Part shown: one piece after another, positions 21,595 to 31,459 of the stretch
How the letters are laid out: each line of letters opens with the position of its first letter
How positions within the stretch are numbered: the stretch's first letter is position 1
DNA from: Aureimonas phyllosphaerae
GTDB taxonomy: Bacteria; Pseudomonadota; Alphaproteobacteria; Rhizobiales; Rhizobiaceae
Direction of reading: 5' to 3'
DNA: 64,000 bases
Assembly (NCBI RefSeq): GCF_900113065.1
Contig: NZ_FOOA01000003.1
Span: 62,001 to 126,000, forward strand
Translations under genes and position numbers: made by a program
Notes under the pieces: model-generated
Seen by the model: only the letters and a program-made list of their open reading frames with translations
The model's database searches: none
What the model was told of the DNA's origin: nothing

Positions 21595-22029
21595 TCAGGC
21601 CTTCGTCGTATCGACGACCGGAGCCTTGCCCCCGCCTCGACCGTCCTTTTCCAGCATCTCGGCGATCCCGACCCCGCCGGCCTTGGCCATCTCGTCGCCG
21701 ATCCGCTCGGCCAGCATCGAACGCCAGATATTGCCGGCCGTGCCCGTGCCGAAGAACGCGGTGTTCTTGGAGGGGAGCATGCTTTCGACGAAGTTGCGCA
21801 GCACGAAGGCCTCGAACTTCTGCAGAGGCTTCAGTTCGGCGCTGCGCGAGCTCTGATGGTGGAAGTTCACCTCGTCCAGGGTCGCGTCGGCGGAAACGGG
21901 CGCGGCCTGCATGGCCGCCTCGAAGGCTTGCGTCTGCGATCCGGCGTCGACCTTGCGGGTCGCGGCCGACGGCGCGGACTGGTCCGCGCGCAAGGCCGGC
22001 AGCGGGCCCGCGAGAGCTGAAACGGTCAT
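21595..22029 (-). CDS. flgJ: Rod-binding protein (FlgJ N-terminal domain only)
   Basis: This is a protein of about 144 residues carrying the rod-binding domain that caps or scaffolds rod assembly in the periplasm. The C-terminal half reads KFEAFVLRNFVESMLP, FFGTGTAGNIWRSMLAERI and AKAGGVGIAEML, the core of the FlgJ N-terminal/CheL family. The muramidase domain of enteric FlgJ is absent, as usual in alphaproteobacteria. The ATG at 22029 is chosen by length; a GTG at 22065 in the same frame is possible and neither has a strong ribosome site. Confidence 0.85.
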   Translation of the reverse strand: MTVSALAGPLPALRADQSAPSAATRKVDAGSQTQAFEAAMQAAPVSADATLDEVNFHHQSSRSAELKPLQKFEAFVLRNFVESMLPSKNTAFFGTGTAGNIWRSMLAERIGDEMAKAGGVGIAEMLEKDGRGGGKAPVVDTTKA

Positions 22030-22112
22030 GGAGGACAATCCCGGAGTTCGATCGCACCGCGACACCTCGTTCGGTGCCGCGATCGGCTGACACGATTCGT
22101 AGACCAGTCCAC

Positions 22113-22517
22113 TTATTCGAAACTTGCGGCCCGTGCGGCGAGATGGTCTTCTAGAGCCAGCAGGAGTTCGGAGCGCTCCGTGGCGGCACGCTCGGTCGCC
22201 TCGGCTTTATCGGCGGCGCGCTCCAGGCGCTTCTCGGTCGCCTGCGCCTTCTGAACCTTCTCGCGCGCGACGGCCTCCCTCGCCTGCGTCTCGCGCAGCA
22301 CGACGTCGTTCCGCCGGAGCGCCGCGGCCTTTCCTTCCAGAAACAGACCCTGCATCAGCGACTGGGAGCCCAAGGTCTCGAGGAGCTCGCGCTCGGTCTC
22401 GCGAAGGCGCGTTTCCTCGCGCACCAGTTCGCCGAGCCGCCATTCCTCCAGCTGGCGCATCTTCTCCTGAACGTCCCGCACGCGCGCGAGACGCGCTGCC
22501 CGGCTTTGTCCGCTCAT
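22113..22517 (-). CDS. fliJ: FliJ-like coiled-coil protein of the export apparatus
   Basis: This is a 134-residue, highly charged, almost wholly coiled-coil protein (RDVQEKMRQLEEWRLGEL, KVQKAQATEKRLERAADK). Its length and heptads match FliJ, the stalk of the flagellar export ATPase, but FliJ is poorly conserved and the call is inferential. The ATG overlaps the fliR stop (ATGA at 22514-22517). An upstream extension of this frame runs through fliR in another frame and is not coding. fliI itself is far away at 53241. Confidence 0.6.
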   Translation of the reverse strand: MSGQSRAARLARVRDVQEKMRQLEEWRLGELVREETRLRETERELLETLGSQSLMQGLFLEGKAAALRRNDVVLRETQAREAVAREKVQKAQATEKRLERAADKAEATERAATERSELLLALEDHLAARAASFE

Positions 22518-23269
22518 CCGTTCAGCACCCAGTTGCGGAAGCCCTCGATGAACAGCGTCAGGTAGTCGCCGATCGAGAAGCCGAGAAGAACGAGGCCGCC
22601 GGCCAGAACGAAGGGCAGCGAGATGAAGTAGACCGGGATCTGCGGCGTCATCTTGTTGGCAAGGCCGATCGCGAAGTTGACGATCACGGCATAGACGACG
22701 AAGGGGCTGGCGATCCGCAGGCAGAGGTGAAAGGTCTCGTCGAGATTGTCGACGAGTGAGGCCAGCCCCGAGCGGATCGAGAAGCCAAGCTCGACCGGCA
22801 TCGCGCGGTAAGACGCCAGAAGTGCCTGCACGATCTCGGCATGCAGGTTGAGTGAGAAGATGAGGACGGTCGCCGTCAGCGTGATTAGCGAGACCAATGC
22901 GGGGTCCGCCTCGTGCCCCTCGATCGGCACGCCGAGGGTCTGGCCCATGCCGATCGCGTTGGCGATGACGCTGCCGGAGAACTGCAGCGCGATCATGAAG
23001 ACGCGGCCGAGAAGGCCGATCAGCAGCCCGTTCAGGAGTTCGCCGAACATCATCGCGATGCGCATGTCGTCGGACGCGCCGCGCACCAGCGGCATGATGT
23101 CGGGCAAAAGCCGCGGCGCGACCGCGAAGGCGATCGCCACCGCCACGAACAGGCGAATCTGCGCCGGGATGCGCATGGAGGAGAAGCCCGGCAGGACCAT
23201 CAGGCACGAGCCGATCCGGCAGAACACCAGAAAGGCCGAGAGGACGAGGACCTCGACGTCCGGCGTCAC
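22514..23269 (-). CDS. fliR: Flagellar export gate protein FliR
   Basis: This is a 251-residue inner-membrane export-gate component with about six membrane segments ([54 protein letters not shown]). The pattern [19 protein letters not shown] is typical of FliR. The GTG start at 23269 overlaps the flhA stop (GTGA), so the two are translationally coupled. The frame is open further upstream into flhA but without FliR similarity. Together with FliP and FliQ, also in this window, it builds the export gate. Confidence 0.95.
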   Translation of the reverse strand: MTPDVEVLVLSAFLVFCRIGSCLMVLPGFSSMRIPAQIRLFVAVAIAFAVAPRLLPDIMPLVRGASDDMRIAMMFGELLNGLLIGLLGRVFMIALQFSGSVIANAIGMGQTLGVPIEGHEADPALVSLITLTATVLIFSLNLHAEIVQALLASYRAMPVELGFSIRSGLASLVDNLDETFHLCLRIASPFVVYAVIVNFAIGLANKMTPQIPVYFISLPFVLAGGLVLLGFSIGDYLTLFIEGFRNWVLNG

Positions 23270-25362
23270 GCGATCGACCCGAGCGCCTTGATGTCGACGC
23301 CACGCGCAATCTCGAGATGCGACAGCACCGGCAGGTTGACGAAGATCCGCTCGATCATCATTCGCACGTAGGGGCGCGCATCGGGCGAGGCGACGAGGAC
23401 GAAGTTCTCGCCCTGGTCGGTCTTCTCGCGAATCACCTTGGAGGCTTCCGTCGCGAACTGTTCGACGAGGCGCGGATCGATATCGAACTCGATGACGTCG
23501 CCCTTGGCGTCGCGCTTGAGCGCCTGATGGAAGGCAAGATCCCAGCGGTTGCCGAGGCGCAGGACGCCGAGCTGCCCGTTGTGAAGGAGATCGCCGCAGA
23601 TCTGCTGCGCCATGCGCGTGCGCACGTGCTCGACGATCTTTTCCGATCGACGGACATGCGGCGCGATCTCGGCGATGGCCTCGAGGATCAGCGTGAGGTT
23701 GCGGATCGAGACGCGCTCGGCAAGGAGGAGCTTCAGGACGGCCTGAAGGCCGGAATAGCTCATGTGCGTCGGCACGATCTCCTCGATGAGCCGCTTGTAC
23801 TCCGGCTCCAGCCGGTCGAGCAGCGAACGCATGTCCTTGTAGGACAGGAGGTGCGCAAGGTTGTTGCGCATCACCTCCGACAGGTGCGTCAGGATGATCG
23901 ACAGCGTGTCGACCGGTTCGAAACCGGCGCGGCGGGCGGACGAGGCGAAGGTTTCCGAAATCCACGCGGCACGAAGGCCGAAGGCCGGCTCCTTCGTCAG
24001 GTCGTGCGGCATGTCGGGCGCGGGCGCGTCGCCAAGCACGATGAGAAGGTCGCCGAGGCGCACCTCCTGCGTCGCGACCGTGGTGCCGTGGACCTTGATC
24101 GCATAAGCCTTGCCGCCGATCGACAGGTCGTCCGACAGCTTGATCTCGGGGATCACGAAGCCGTAGCGCGAGGCGAAGCGGCGGCGCATCTTGCCGACGC
24201 GGTTGGCCAGCTCGTCGCGCGAGAAGGACAGGTGCGCGGCCACCTGCTTGCCGAGCACGAGCTCGACCTCGATGATGCGCAGCGACTCCTTGACCGACTG
24301 GCGTTCGGCTTCCACGGCCTGAGCCTCCTGCTCGCGCTTGGCGACCTGCACCTTCTCCGCTTCCGTCGCCCGGCGACGCGGGATGACATAGGCGATCGTG
24401 CCCAAAAGGACGGCGACGATGGCGAAGGGCATGAAGGGCAGGCCCGGCAGCAGCGACAGCACGAAGAGCAGCGCGGCGGCCACCATCAGCGCGCGCGGGT
24501 AGTGCCCGAGCTGCATCATGATGGCGCTCTCGGCCGCGCCGCGCGTACCGCCTTTCGAGACCAGAAGGCCGGCGGCGAGCGAGACGACGAGCGCCGGAAT
24601 CTGCGTGACGAGACCGTCGCCGACCGACAGCTTCACGAAGACGTCGGCGGCATGCGCGGCGTCCATGCCGTGGCGCGTGACGCCGATGATGATGCCACCG
24701 AAAATGTTGACGGCCGTGATGATGAGACCGGCGATGGCGTCGCCGCGCACGAACTTCGAGGCACCGTCCATCGAGCCGAAGAACGAGCTTTCCTCTTCCA
24801 GTTCGCGGCGACGGGTCTGCGCCTGCTTTTCGTCGATAAGGCCGGCCGAAAGGTCGGCGTCGATTGCCATCTGCTTGCCGGGAATGGCGTCGAGGGTGAA
24901 GCGCGCACCGACTTCCGCGATACGCGTCGCACCCTTTGTGATGACGAGGAAGTTGACGGTAATCAGGATGATGAAGACGACGATGCCGATGACGAAGTCG
25001 CCGCCCATCACGAACTGCGAGAAGCCGCCGATGACGTAGCCGGCCGCGTTGTGGCCTTCGTCGCCGTGGCTGAGGATGACGCGCGTCGTCGCGATGTTCA
25101 GCGACAGGCGCAGCATGGTCGCGAGCAGCAGCACCGTCGGAAAGGCCGAGAAGTCGAGCGGCTTCTCGATCCAGAGCGCCACCATCAGGATCAGGATCGA
25201 CAGCGCGATCGAGACCACGAGACCGATGTCGATCAGGAAGGACGGGATCGGTACGAACAGCACCGCGAGGATCGCGACGATGCCGAGCGCGAAGCCGATG
25301 TCGCGCATGCTGGCGCGCGGCGGCAGTGCTGATGAGGAAATCTTGAGGGTGTCGACGGCCAT
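23266..25362 (-). CDS. flhA: Flagellar export protein FlhA
   Basis: This is a 698-residue export-gate platform protein with eight N-terminal membrane segments (about 20-330) and a large cytoplasmic domain (about 360-698). Conserved signs are [37 protein letters not shown], the FHIPEP-loop region [21 protein letters not shown] and [19 protein letters not shown]. The ATG at 25362 has AGGA nine bases upstream; an ATG at 25368 is too close to it. It is preceded by a terminator after fliQ, so it probably has its own promoter, with GATCGTTAACG at 25410-25420 a candidate site. fliR follows with a four-base overlap. Confidence 0.97.
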   Translation of the reverse strand: MAVDTLKISSSALPPRASMRDIGFALGIVAILAVLFVPIPSFLIDIGLVVSIALSILILMVALWIEKPLDFSAFPTVLLLATMLRLSLNIATTRVILSHGDEGHNAAGYVIGGFSQFVMGGDFVIGIVVFIILITVNFLVITKGATRIAEVGARFTLDAIPGKQMAIDADLSAGLIDEKQAQTRRRELEEESSFFGSMDGASKFVRGDAIAGLIITAVNIFGGIIIGVTRHGMDAAHAADVFVKLSVGDGLVTQIPALVVSLAAGLLVSKGGTRGAAESAIMMQLGHYPRALMVAAALLFVLSLLPGLPFMPFAIVAVLLGTIAYVIPRRRATEAEKVQVAKREQEAQAVEAERQSVKESLRIIEVELVLGKQVAAHLSFSRDELANRVGKMRRRFASRYGFVIPEIKLSDDLSIGGKAYAIKVHGTTVATQEVRLGDLLIVLGDAPAPDMPHDLTKEPAFGLRAAWISETFASSARRAGFEPVDTLSIILTHLSEVMRNNLAHLLSYKDMRSLLDRLEPEYKRLIEEIVPTHMSYSGLQAVLKLLLAERVSIRNLTLILEAIAEIAPHVRRSEKIVEHVRTRMAQQICGDLLHNGQLGVLRLGNRWDLAFHQALKRDAKGDVIEFDIDPRLVEQFATEASKVIREKTDQGENFVLVASPDARPYVRMMIERIFVNLPVLSHLEIARGVDIKALGSIA

Positions 25363-25464
25363 GCGCATCGGTCCTGGACGGCTGGCCGGGCGCGCGGCGC
25401 GGACAGCGGGATCGTTAACGCTTTCTTGCCATTTCGATCTGGTGCCGGGCTGGCGCAGGGCCCG

Positions 25465-25501
25465 AAACGAAAAGGCCCGAACCGCGCGCGGTCCGGGCCT
25501 T
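25465..25501 (-). terminator. Rho-independent terminator after fliQ
   Basis: A 15-bp stem with one G-U pair (25472-25486 with 25487-25501, AAGGCCCGAACCGCG core) lies 27 bases past the fliQ stop. Read on the minus strand it is followed by TTTTCGTTTC. It should end the flgE-fliQ transcript and separate it from flhA. Confidence 0.75.
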
Positions 25502-25527
25502 CTCTATGCTTTACGCAACTGAGGTCG

Positions 25528-25794
25528 TCAGAACCCGTGCTCGATCCGCGAGAAGGTTTCCTGCGTGAAGGCGTAGACCTGCGCGCCCGTGAAGGAAGCC
25601 GTGAAGGCGATGATGACGAAGATCGCAAGGATCTTCGGCACGAAGGTCAGCGTGACCTCCTGGATTTGCGTCAGCGCCTGGAACAGTGCGATCACGATGC
25701 CGACCAGCATGGCGCCGCCGACGGCGGGCCCGCAGGCGGCGACCACGGTCCAGATCGCGGACTGGACGATGTCGATGGCGTCGGCCTCGTTCAT
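25528..25794 (-). CDS. fliQ: Flagellar export gate protein FliQ
   Basis: This is an 88-residue protein with two membrane helices, the normal length for FliQ. ALTQIQEVTLTFVPKILA is the conserved loop between the helices. The ATG at 25794 lies one base after the flgD stop, and the frame's upstream extension falls inside flgD. Four copies of FliQ join FliP and FliR in the export gate. It is the last gene of the flgE-flgK-flgL-flaF-flbT-flgD-fliQ unit and is followed by a terminator. Confidence 0.95.
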   Translation of the reverse strand: MNEADAIDIVQSAIWTVVAACGPAVGGAMLVGIVIALFQALTQIQEVTLTFVPKILAIFVIIAFTASFTGAQVYAFTQETFSRIEHGF

Positions 25795-25795
25795 G

Positions 25796-26215
25796 CTACT
25801 CGACCTTGATGCCGGCTTCGAGGAGCACGAGCTTGCCGTCGGCGAGCGTGGCGACTGCGCCATCGCTGGCGACCTGGATCGACTTCACGACGCCGCTGAC
25901 CGACCCGTCGCCGGTGGTGACGGTGCGCCCGATCAGGTTGTTCGCCTGCGTCAGCGTCGAGAGCGTCGTCATCGCCTCGAGCTTCTGGTTGAGCTTGATC
26001 GACTGCTCGACGTTCGAGAACGAGGCGAGCTGGCTCATCTGCTGGGTCGGATCGGTCGGGTTCGTCGGATCCTGGTTCTTCATCTGGGCGACGAGAAGCT
26101 TCAGGAAGGCGTCGTAGTCGAGCCCGGTCTTCATCTCGCTTGAGACGCTGCCGGAGGACTTCGTCGCTGCGGCCGAGGTCGCGGCGTTCGTAGAGACGTT
26201 GGAGACGGTGGACAT
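25796..26215 (-). CDS. flgD: Hook-capping scaffold protein FlgD (short form)
   Basis: This is a 139-residue FlgD. The N-terminal region has the family signature YDAFLKLLVAQMKNQDPTNP (about residues 34-53), followed by MSQLASFSNVEQSIKLN. The C-terminal part keeps only a small beta domain (VSGVVKSIQV), so it is much shorter than the enteric protein of about 230 residues. Short forms are usual in this group of bacteria. It is needed as the cap for hook assembly by FlgE. It is two bases from flbT and one base from fliQ. Confidence 0.93.
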   Translation of the reverse strand: MSTVSNVSTNAATSAAATKSSGSVSSEMKTGLDYDAFLKLLVAQMKNQDPTNPTDPTQQMSQLASFSNVEQSIKLNQKLEAMTTLSTLTQANNLIGRTVTTGDGSVSGVVKSIQVASDGAVATLADGKLVLLEAGIKVE

Positions 26216-26217
26216 GA

Positions 26218-26670
26218 CTATCGGGCTCCCATGGCGACGACCGGACGGGCGATCGGCTTGATCTCTGGCATCACGACGCCTTCACCCTGCATGACGAGGT
26301 CCTCTAGCGGCAGCAGCGAGCGGAGCCGCTTCAGTCCTTCGAAGTTGCGCTCGCGGTGGACGAGATCGACGACATCCTGGATGCCCGAGCGGATCTCGGC
26401 GGACGAGAAGGCGGCAAGCAGCGAGGGATAGGTGCGGTCGAAGAGCGCCCGCGCCTCGGCGGCGCCGGCCGGGTCAATCAGCATCAGCTGAATGACGAAG
26501 TAGAGCTGGCGAAGGGGCGTCGTCGCGTCGTCGGCCTGCATGACGTGGCTTTCCAGCAGGAACGTCACGTCGTTCATGAATTCCAGATGCGTCTTGCGAT
26601 CGACGCGCATCACCGCGCCGTTGACGAAGATCCGTTCTCCGGCACGCAGCGTGATCCGAAGTGTGGACAT
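26218..26670 (-). CDS. flbT: Flagellin mRNA regulator FlbT
   Basis: This 150-residue protein matches FlbT throughout: STLRITLRAGERIFVNGAV at the start, HLEFMNDVTFLLESHVM, and a helical C-terminal half. In Caulobacter FlbT binds the 5' untranslated region of flagellin mRNA and affects its stability; in Brucella a positive effect on flagellin has been reported. It lies two bases downstream of flaF, its usual functional partner. The flagellin gene at 39216 has a foldable leader that could be its target. Confidence 0.95.
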   Translation of the reverse strand: MSTLRITLRAGERIFVNGAVMRVDRKTHLEFMNDVTFLLESHVMQADDATTPLRQLYFVIQLMLIDPAGAAEARALFDRTYPSLLAAFSSAEIRSGIQDVVDLVHRERNFEGLKRLRSLLPLEDLVMQGEGVVMPEIKPIARPVVAMGAR

Positions 26671-26672
26671 CG

Positions 26673-27023
26673 TTACTCTCCGAGACCGTCGCGGATCATC
26701 GCGGTGATCTCGATCATCGCGGAGAAGTCGTCGCTGCGTCCAAGACGGATGGCCTCGGCCTCGCGCATGATCCAGAGACCGATCGAGATCAGCGCGGCGC
26801 GGAGTTCCTCCGGAAGCGCGTTCTCGGGGTTGGCAAGATCCTCGACGAGCACGCTCCAGAGGCTGCGCGTCAGGTAGATCGCCTCGACGGCTTCGCGCGA
26901 CTTCGGGCCGGCGGCCTGAGCGCGCTGAAGGGCGGCCACGGTACGGTCAAGCGCCTCACGCTCGCGGTCGCGAGCCGTCGCGGAACTCTCCGAACTGACT
27001 TCCGCATAGGAGAACTGGTACAT
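26673..27023 (-). CDS. flaF: Flagellin biosynthesis regulator FlaF
   Basis: This is a 116-residue all-helical cytoplasmic protein. AIYLTRSLWSVLVEDLANPENALPEELRAALISIGLWIMRE is split by eye into the typical FlaF pattern, in which YxxxxLW and DLxxPxNxLP are conserved. FlaF is needed for flagellin production or secretion in alphaproteobacteria and acts with FlbT, whose gene follows after two bases. The gene lies 62 bases downstream of flgL. Confidence 0.95.
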   Translation of the reverse strand: MYQFSYAEVSSESSATARDREREALDRTVAALQRAQAAGPKSREAVEAIYLTRSLWSVLVEDLANPENALPEELRAALISIGLWIMREAEAIRLGRSDDFSAMIEITAMIRDGLGE

Positions 27024-27085
27024 GCTTCGTATCCCGTGAGGCTGGTTCGCGGCTGCCTGGCGATCATGCCGGCCGTTCGAAGGGG

Positions 27086-28162
27086 TCAGAGATAGTTCAG
27101 AAGGCTGAGGTTCTTCAGGCGCCCGGTCACCGTGAACGAAGCCTGCAATTGCGTCTCCAAGGCCGACACCCGGAGGCCCGCCTCGGCGGTATCGACACCT
27201 TCCAGACGGTCGATCGCATTCTGGACCAGCGCCTTCTGGGTGTTCAGCGCGGTGTTGGCGATCTCGACGCGGTTGAGGCGCCCGCCGATCTGCGTCTGCA
27301 GGGCTGTCAGGCCCTTCATGCCGTCGCCGACCCTCTCGTAGGCGGCCGAGGCGACTGCCGTGCGGGCATCGGCGCCCATCTTGTCGAGGCCGACGCTGCC
27401 GATCAGGGCATAGGCCGCCGTGATCTTGCGGATCGCGCTGTCGCTGGTGCTGAGCGACGACTCGATCGTCTCGGTCTTCGAGATGCGCGACACGACGGGC
27501 GTGTCGGACGCGGTCGACCAGTCGTTCCAGCTTGGCTGGGGCGGTGCGGTCGGGGGCAGGTTGTCGGCGAACATGTCGTCGAACCGGTAGATCTGGCCGC
27601 CGGTGGCAGTGAAACCGTCTTTCGAGAAGTACCGGGTGAGCTCGTCCTTCGTCACGGTCTCGGGCGTCTTGCCGGCGGCGGCCAGAAAGGCCTGGAACTG
27701 CGTCGCGACGACGTTGCTGGCGTCGGTCATCGGCAGCTGGTCGGTCTGCGCGCCGGCGAACAGGTACTGGCCCGTAATGTTGACGTTGAGCGAGCCGATC
27801 AGCGAGCCGAGAGCGCCCTTGGCCGCGATCATCGAACCCGCAACCGCATCGGCGTTCGCCCCGTTCGCCACCACCGTCATCAGGTTCGACGAGACGGATT
27901 CCGCCGAACTGCGCAGATCGTCGAGCGTGTCGTCCATCAGCTCGAGGCGGCTGGTGACGAGATTGTTCGACTCCAGCATCTTCACGATGCTGGTCTCCTG
28001 CGAATGGTACTGGACCGCATCCCCCGTCAGCCGACCGAGGGTCATGCCGATATCGGCGTGGCGCCCCGAACTCAACTCCGTCGTCGCGTCCTTCAGCTCG
28101 GACTGGAGACGCAGGATCGTCGCTCGGGTGGCGGCGTTGAAGGACAGCGAGGAAATGGTCAT
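27086..28162 (-). CDS. flgL: Hook-filament junction protein FlgL
   Basis: This is a 358-residue flagellin-related protein, the second hook-filament junction protein. The N-terminal flagellin-like helix (ATRATILRLQSELKDATTELSSG) and the C-terminal helix (ALVQNAIDRLEGVDTAEAGLRVSALETQLQASFTVTGRL, ending SLLNYL) flank a variable middle. The length is typical. It follows flgK by 15 bases. Its likely chaperone is the FlgN-like product at 21170. Confidence 0.92.
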   Translation of the reverse strand: MTISSLSFNAATRATILRLQSELKDATTELSSGRHADIGMTLGRLTGDAVQYHSQETSIVKMLESNNLVTSRLELMDDTLDDLRSSAESVSSNLMTVVANGANADAVAGSMIAAKGALGSLIGSLNVNITGQYLFAGAQTDQLPMTDASNVVATQFQAFLAAAGKTPETVTKDELTRYFSKDGFTATGGQIYRFDDMFADNLPPTAPPQPSWNDWSTASDTPVVSRISKTETIESSLSTSDSAIRKITAAYALIGSVGLDKMGADARTAVASAAYERVGDGMKGLTALQTQIGGRLNRVEIANTALNTQKALVQNAIDRLEGVDTAEAGLRVSALETQLQASFTVTGRLKNLSLLNYL

Positions 28163-28177
28163 GACTTACGCGATCCG

Positions 28178-29971
28178 TCAGATAGATTGGAGAAGCTGGG
28201 CCAACATCTGGTCCACGGTAGAGATGATCTTGGCCGACGCCTGATAGGAGCGTTCGAGTTCGATCAGGCGGGTCAGCTCGACATCGAGATTGATGCCGGT
28301 CTCGCTGGACAGCGTCTCGTTGGTCTTGTTGACAAGCGTCGTCATCGACGTCGCGGAATTGCTGGCGGCAGTCCGCGACTGCTGCACCCAGCCGATCGAG
28401 GAAGCTGCGTAGCCGGCCAGCGTCGCCTTCGGATTGGCACCCGCGTCGCTGGAGAAGGAGCGGGCCGTATCCAGGGCCTTGCCGAGCGCCACGATGCGAT
28501 CGCTGAAGCCGCCGAGCTTCGTCGGCGAGCCCGGGTTGTACTGGTAGTTCACGCCGTCGCGCACCAGCGTCGGATCGGCGCCAAGGCCGGCGGCAATCGT
28601 CAGGTTCGAGCTGAGGCCACGATAGACCGGCTCGGGATCAGGCGTGCCGGTCCCGGCGGTGACGCCGGCCGCCGTCATGTTGGCGGAAAGCCCGGAGATT
28701 GCGAATCCGATGCTATCGCCGACGCCGGTTGCCGACATCGACAGCGCGGTGCCCGTGCTGGTGACGGAGATGCGTCCGGCGCCGAGCGTCGCTCCCGTCG
28801 TGGTCTTGGCGCCCGCGACAAGCGACTGAAGGCGGCTGGCGAAGGCTGCCTCGCTGGCGAGATCCGCGGCGGTCAGCGTTCCGGAAGCCTGGTAGGTCGT
28901 GCCTTCGTAGGTGACCGTGAAGGACACGTCCTTGTCGGCCGCAAAGGCGCCAGGCGTCGTGAACGCGCCGACCGAAACGGGCCCGGTGGTCGTGGACATG
29001 TCGACGGTCGAGGTGAAGAGGCCGGTCTTGGCGACGCCCGTGCCCGACGGATCGAACTCGGAGAAGGCGGACACGAGGCCGCGGGCCAGTTCGTCGAGCT
29101 GCGCGCCATAGGTGTTGGCGATCTCGTCGCGGACTTCGGTCAGCCCGGCGATCTTGCCGGTCTTCACGGGCATGTACGACTTTTCGCCGGTCACGGCGAC
29201 GCCGTCGATGTAGAAGCTGTTGCCCTCGGCGCCCGGCGCAAGGGAATTCGTCGACTGGTAGGAAACGCTACGCGCCGTGTTCTCGAGGAGCGTCACGCCG
29301 GAGTCGGTGTAGATCACCATGTCGTTGCTGCCGCGCAGCTGGACGCTGACGCCGACATACTGGGACAGCTGCGTGACGAGCCGATCGCGCTGGTCGGATT
29401 GGTCGGTGATGTCCTGGCCCTTGTTCGTGCCCTGCACGATCTGGCGGTTGACCGTTTCGAGTTCGGCCAGGATCTGCTGCATGTCGGCAGCCGCTACCAC
29501 CAATCCGTCGTCCGCGTCGCGACGGATCGTGTCGACGGTCGCGGCATGGGTGCGGATGGTGGTGACGACGTCCTGAGCGGCCTGCACGGCGTTGCGGGCG
29601 AGATCGAAATTGCCCGGCGTGTTGGCCAGCGTCGAAAGCGCGTCGTTCAAGGCGGCGATGCGGGCCTGCGGCGACTCCTTGGCCGCGGTGTCGCCCAGGA
29701 TTTCGTTGATCCGCGAGTAGGCGTCGGACTGAGTGACGGCGACCTGCAGCTTCGAGGTCGCGTCCAGCATGTTGCGGAAGAGGACCGAGTTGGAGGCCTG
29801 CGAGATCGAGGAAACGGTGACCCCACCGCCAGCGCCCGTCACCACGTTCGCGATCTTGCGGGTGGCACCCGCCGTGTTCACATTGGCGATGTTGCTCGAG
29901 ACGATCTGCGTCTGAAGCTGCGACGCGGCCAGCGACGACTTGGCAGTGTTCAACGCGGCAGAGAGCGACAT
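28178..29971 (-). CDS. flgK: Hook-associated protein FlgK
   Basis: This is a 597-residue first junction protein. The N-terminus has the rod/hook-type motif SSNIANVNTAGATRK, and NEILGDTAA and LSTLANTPGNFDLARNAVQAAQDV follow. The C-terminus ends in ETGINLDVELTRLIELERSYQASAKIISTVDQMLAQLL, as in all FlgK proteins. The middle (about 300-450) is low-complexity and Thr/Gly/Ala-rich, the exposed variable domain. It lies 98 bases downstream of flgE. Confidence 0.95.
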   Translation of the reverse strand: MSLSAALNTAKSSLAASQLQTQIVSSNIANVNTAGATRKIANVVTGAGGGVTVSSISQASNSVLFRNMLDATSKLQVAVTQSDAYSRINEILGDTAAKESPQARIAALNDALSTLANTPGNFDLARNAVQAAQDVVTTIRTHAATVDTIRRDADDGLVVAAADMQQILAELETVNRQIVQGTNKGQDITDQSDQRDRLVTQLSQYVGVSVQLRGSNDMVIYTDSGVTLLENTARSVSYQSTNSLAPGAEGNSFYIDGVAVTGEKSYMPVKTGKIAGLTEVRDEIANTYGAQLDELARGLVSAFSEFDPSGTGVAKTGLFTSTVDMSTTTGPVSVGAFTTPGAFAADKDVSFTVTYEGTTYQASGTLTAADLASEAAFASRLQSLVAGAKTTTGATLGAGRISVTSTGTALSMSATGVGDSIGFAISGLSANMTAAGVTAGTGTPDPEPVYRGLSSNLTIAAGLGADPTLVRDGVNYQYNPGSPTKLGGFSDRIVALGKALDTARSFSSDAGANPKATLAGYAASSIGWVQQSRTAASNSATSMTTLVNKTNETLSSETGINLDVELTRLIELERSYQASAKIISTVDQMLAQLLQSI

Positions 29972-30069
29972 GGGAGCAATCCGGTAGGGTACGAAGGACG
30001 ATCGGTCCGGCGGCGCGCCGCAGTCCTGCGACGCGCATTGCTGTCAGGAAAGGTTGGGAACCGGCGCCG

Positions 30070-31386
30070 TCAGCGCTTCAGGTTCACCAGCACGTCCATG
30101 ATTTCCGAACCGGTCTGGAAGACCTTGGAGTTGGCGGTGTAGGACCGCTGGCTCTCGATCATGGTGGTGAGCTCAGAGGCCATGTCGACGGTGGAGTTCT
30201 CGAGCGCACCGGAGATCAGGTCGCCGAAGCCGTCAGATCCGCCGAAGCCCATCAGGACGCTGCCGGATTCGAGGCTCGGCGCAAAGGCGTTGCCGGACAG
30301 GACGGTCATGTTGTCGGGCGCGGCGACCTTGGCGAGCGGGATCTTGTATAGCTCGCGGGTGGCGCCGGACGTGAAGGTCGCGAGCACCGTGCCGTCCTTG
30401 CCGACGTTGACCTTATCGATCACCTCGGCGGGGTTGCCGTCGACCTTGGCTTCCAGCGGCTGGTTGTCGCCGGTGAACTGGGTCGTATTGCCGATGTCCA
30501 GATTGAAGGCCGCGACACCGCCGATGCTGGAGAGGTCGATGTCGAGGATTCCGGTCGCGGTGCCGTCGATCGACGCCAGCGAGTAGTTCTTCGTGGCGTC
30601 GAACGCGAGCGTCGCCGTCTTCAGCGGGCCGTCATCGTAGGGGAATGGGCGGTTGGTGCCGGTCTTGCTGGCACCGCGGCTGTCGAAGACCGTAACCTCC
30701 CACTCGTTATTGGCGTCGCTCGTCTTGGTATAATAAATGTCGAGCTTCACCGCCTCGCCGGAGTTGGTGTAGACCACCAGCGAGTTCGAGACCGTCTTCT
30801 TCGGGTCGGGCGTCTTGTCGGTGTTCGCAGATGGCAGATCGCCGGTCTGCTCCGTGAAGTCCTTGTTCAGCGGGATCGTGAGGATGCCCTTGGTGCTCGG
30901 GCTGGCGCTGAGGAGGCCGGCGTTGAGGTTCACGGGCTTGAGCCCGGCGAAGCCGTTGAGGACGAAGTCGGTGCCCGTCGCACCGACCGGGTAGCCCTTC
31001 AGCGCGTAGCCGGCGGCGTTGACCAGCGTGCCGTCCGGCTGCTGCATGAAGGAGCCGGCGCGCGTCAGGACGTTGCCGCCGTTGCCGTCGTCGACGACCA
31101 GGAAGCCCTGGCCGGAGATCGCAAGGTCGAGCTTCTTCGAATTGACGGAGTTGGCGGTGTAGCTGAGGCCGCCCTGCTCGCTGATCAGCGTGCGCACGTT
31201 GGCCTCCACCGCTCCCGAGTTGTACTGGCCCTTGCCGTTGGCCAGCATCTGCGAGGTGAACTCGGTGGTGGTCTGCTTGTAGCCGTTGGTGTTGGCGTTC
31301 GCGATGTTCTCCGACACCGCGCTGAGGCGCGTCGCCTGCGCGTTCATGCCGGAGACGCTCGTGCGCATTAGGCCGCCGATGCTCAT
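30070..31386 (-). CDS. flgE: Flagellar hook protein FlgE
   Basis: This is a 438-residue hook subunit. The ATG at 31386 has AAGGGTGG upstream; a longer in-frame start at 31419 lacks this. The N-terminal SVSGMNAQATRLSAVSENIANANTNGYK motif, the FlaE-type middle domain and the C-terminal ASELTTMIESQRSYTANSKVFQTGSEIMDVL are all clear. It is the first gene of the flgE-to-fliQ unit, and the AT-rich stretch upstream (31460-31500) is a likely promoter region beyond the ftcR terminator. Confidence 0.95.
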   Translation of the reverse strand: MSIGGLMRTSVSGMNAQATRLSAVSENIANANTNGYKQTTTEFTSQMLANGKGQYNSGAVEANVRTLISEQGGLSYTANSVNSKKLDLAISGQGFLVVDDGNGGNVLTRAGSFMQQPDGTLVNAAGYALKGYPVGATGTDFVLNGFAGLKPVNLNAGLLSASPSTKGILTIPLNKDFTEQTGDLPSANTDKTPDPKKTVSNSLVVYTNSGEAVKLDIYYTKTSDANNEWEVTVFDSRGASKTGTNRPFPYDDGPLKTATLAFDATKNYSLASIDGTATGILDIDLSSIGGVAAFNLDIGNTTQFTGDNQPLEAKVDGNPAEVIDKVNVGKDGTVLATFTSGATRELYKIPLAKVAAPDNMTVLSGNAFAPSLESGSVLMGFGGSDGFGDLISGALENSTVDMASELTTMIESQRSYTANSKVFQTGSEIMDVLVNLKR

Positions 31387-31459
31387 ACTGCCACCCTTAT
31401 CCGTTACCTCAGATTGCATTCACACTAGTGGGAATGGCTTGCGCGAAGCTGCTGTCACA

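Noticed and set aside
22514-23965. Longer FliR reading frame reaching into flhA
   Set aside because: The extra N-terminal part is an out-of-phase reading of flhA; GTG at 23269 with a GTGA overlap gives a normal FliR.
27149-30142. 997-codon open frame on the + strand opposite flgL-flgK
   Set aside because: It lies wholly antisense to flgK, flgL and the flgE-flgK gap, is Arg/Gly/Asp-rich with no domain pattern, and is the kind of shadow frame expected at this GC content.
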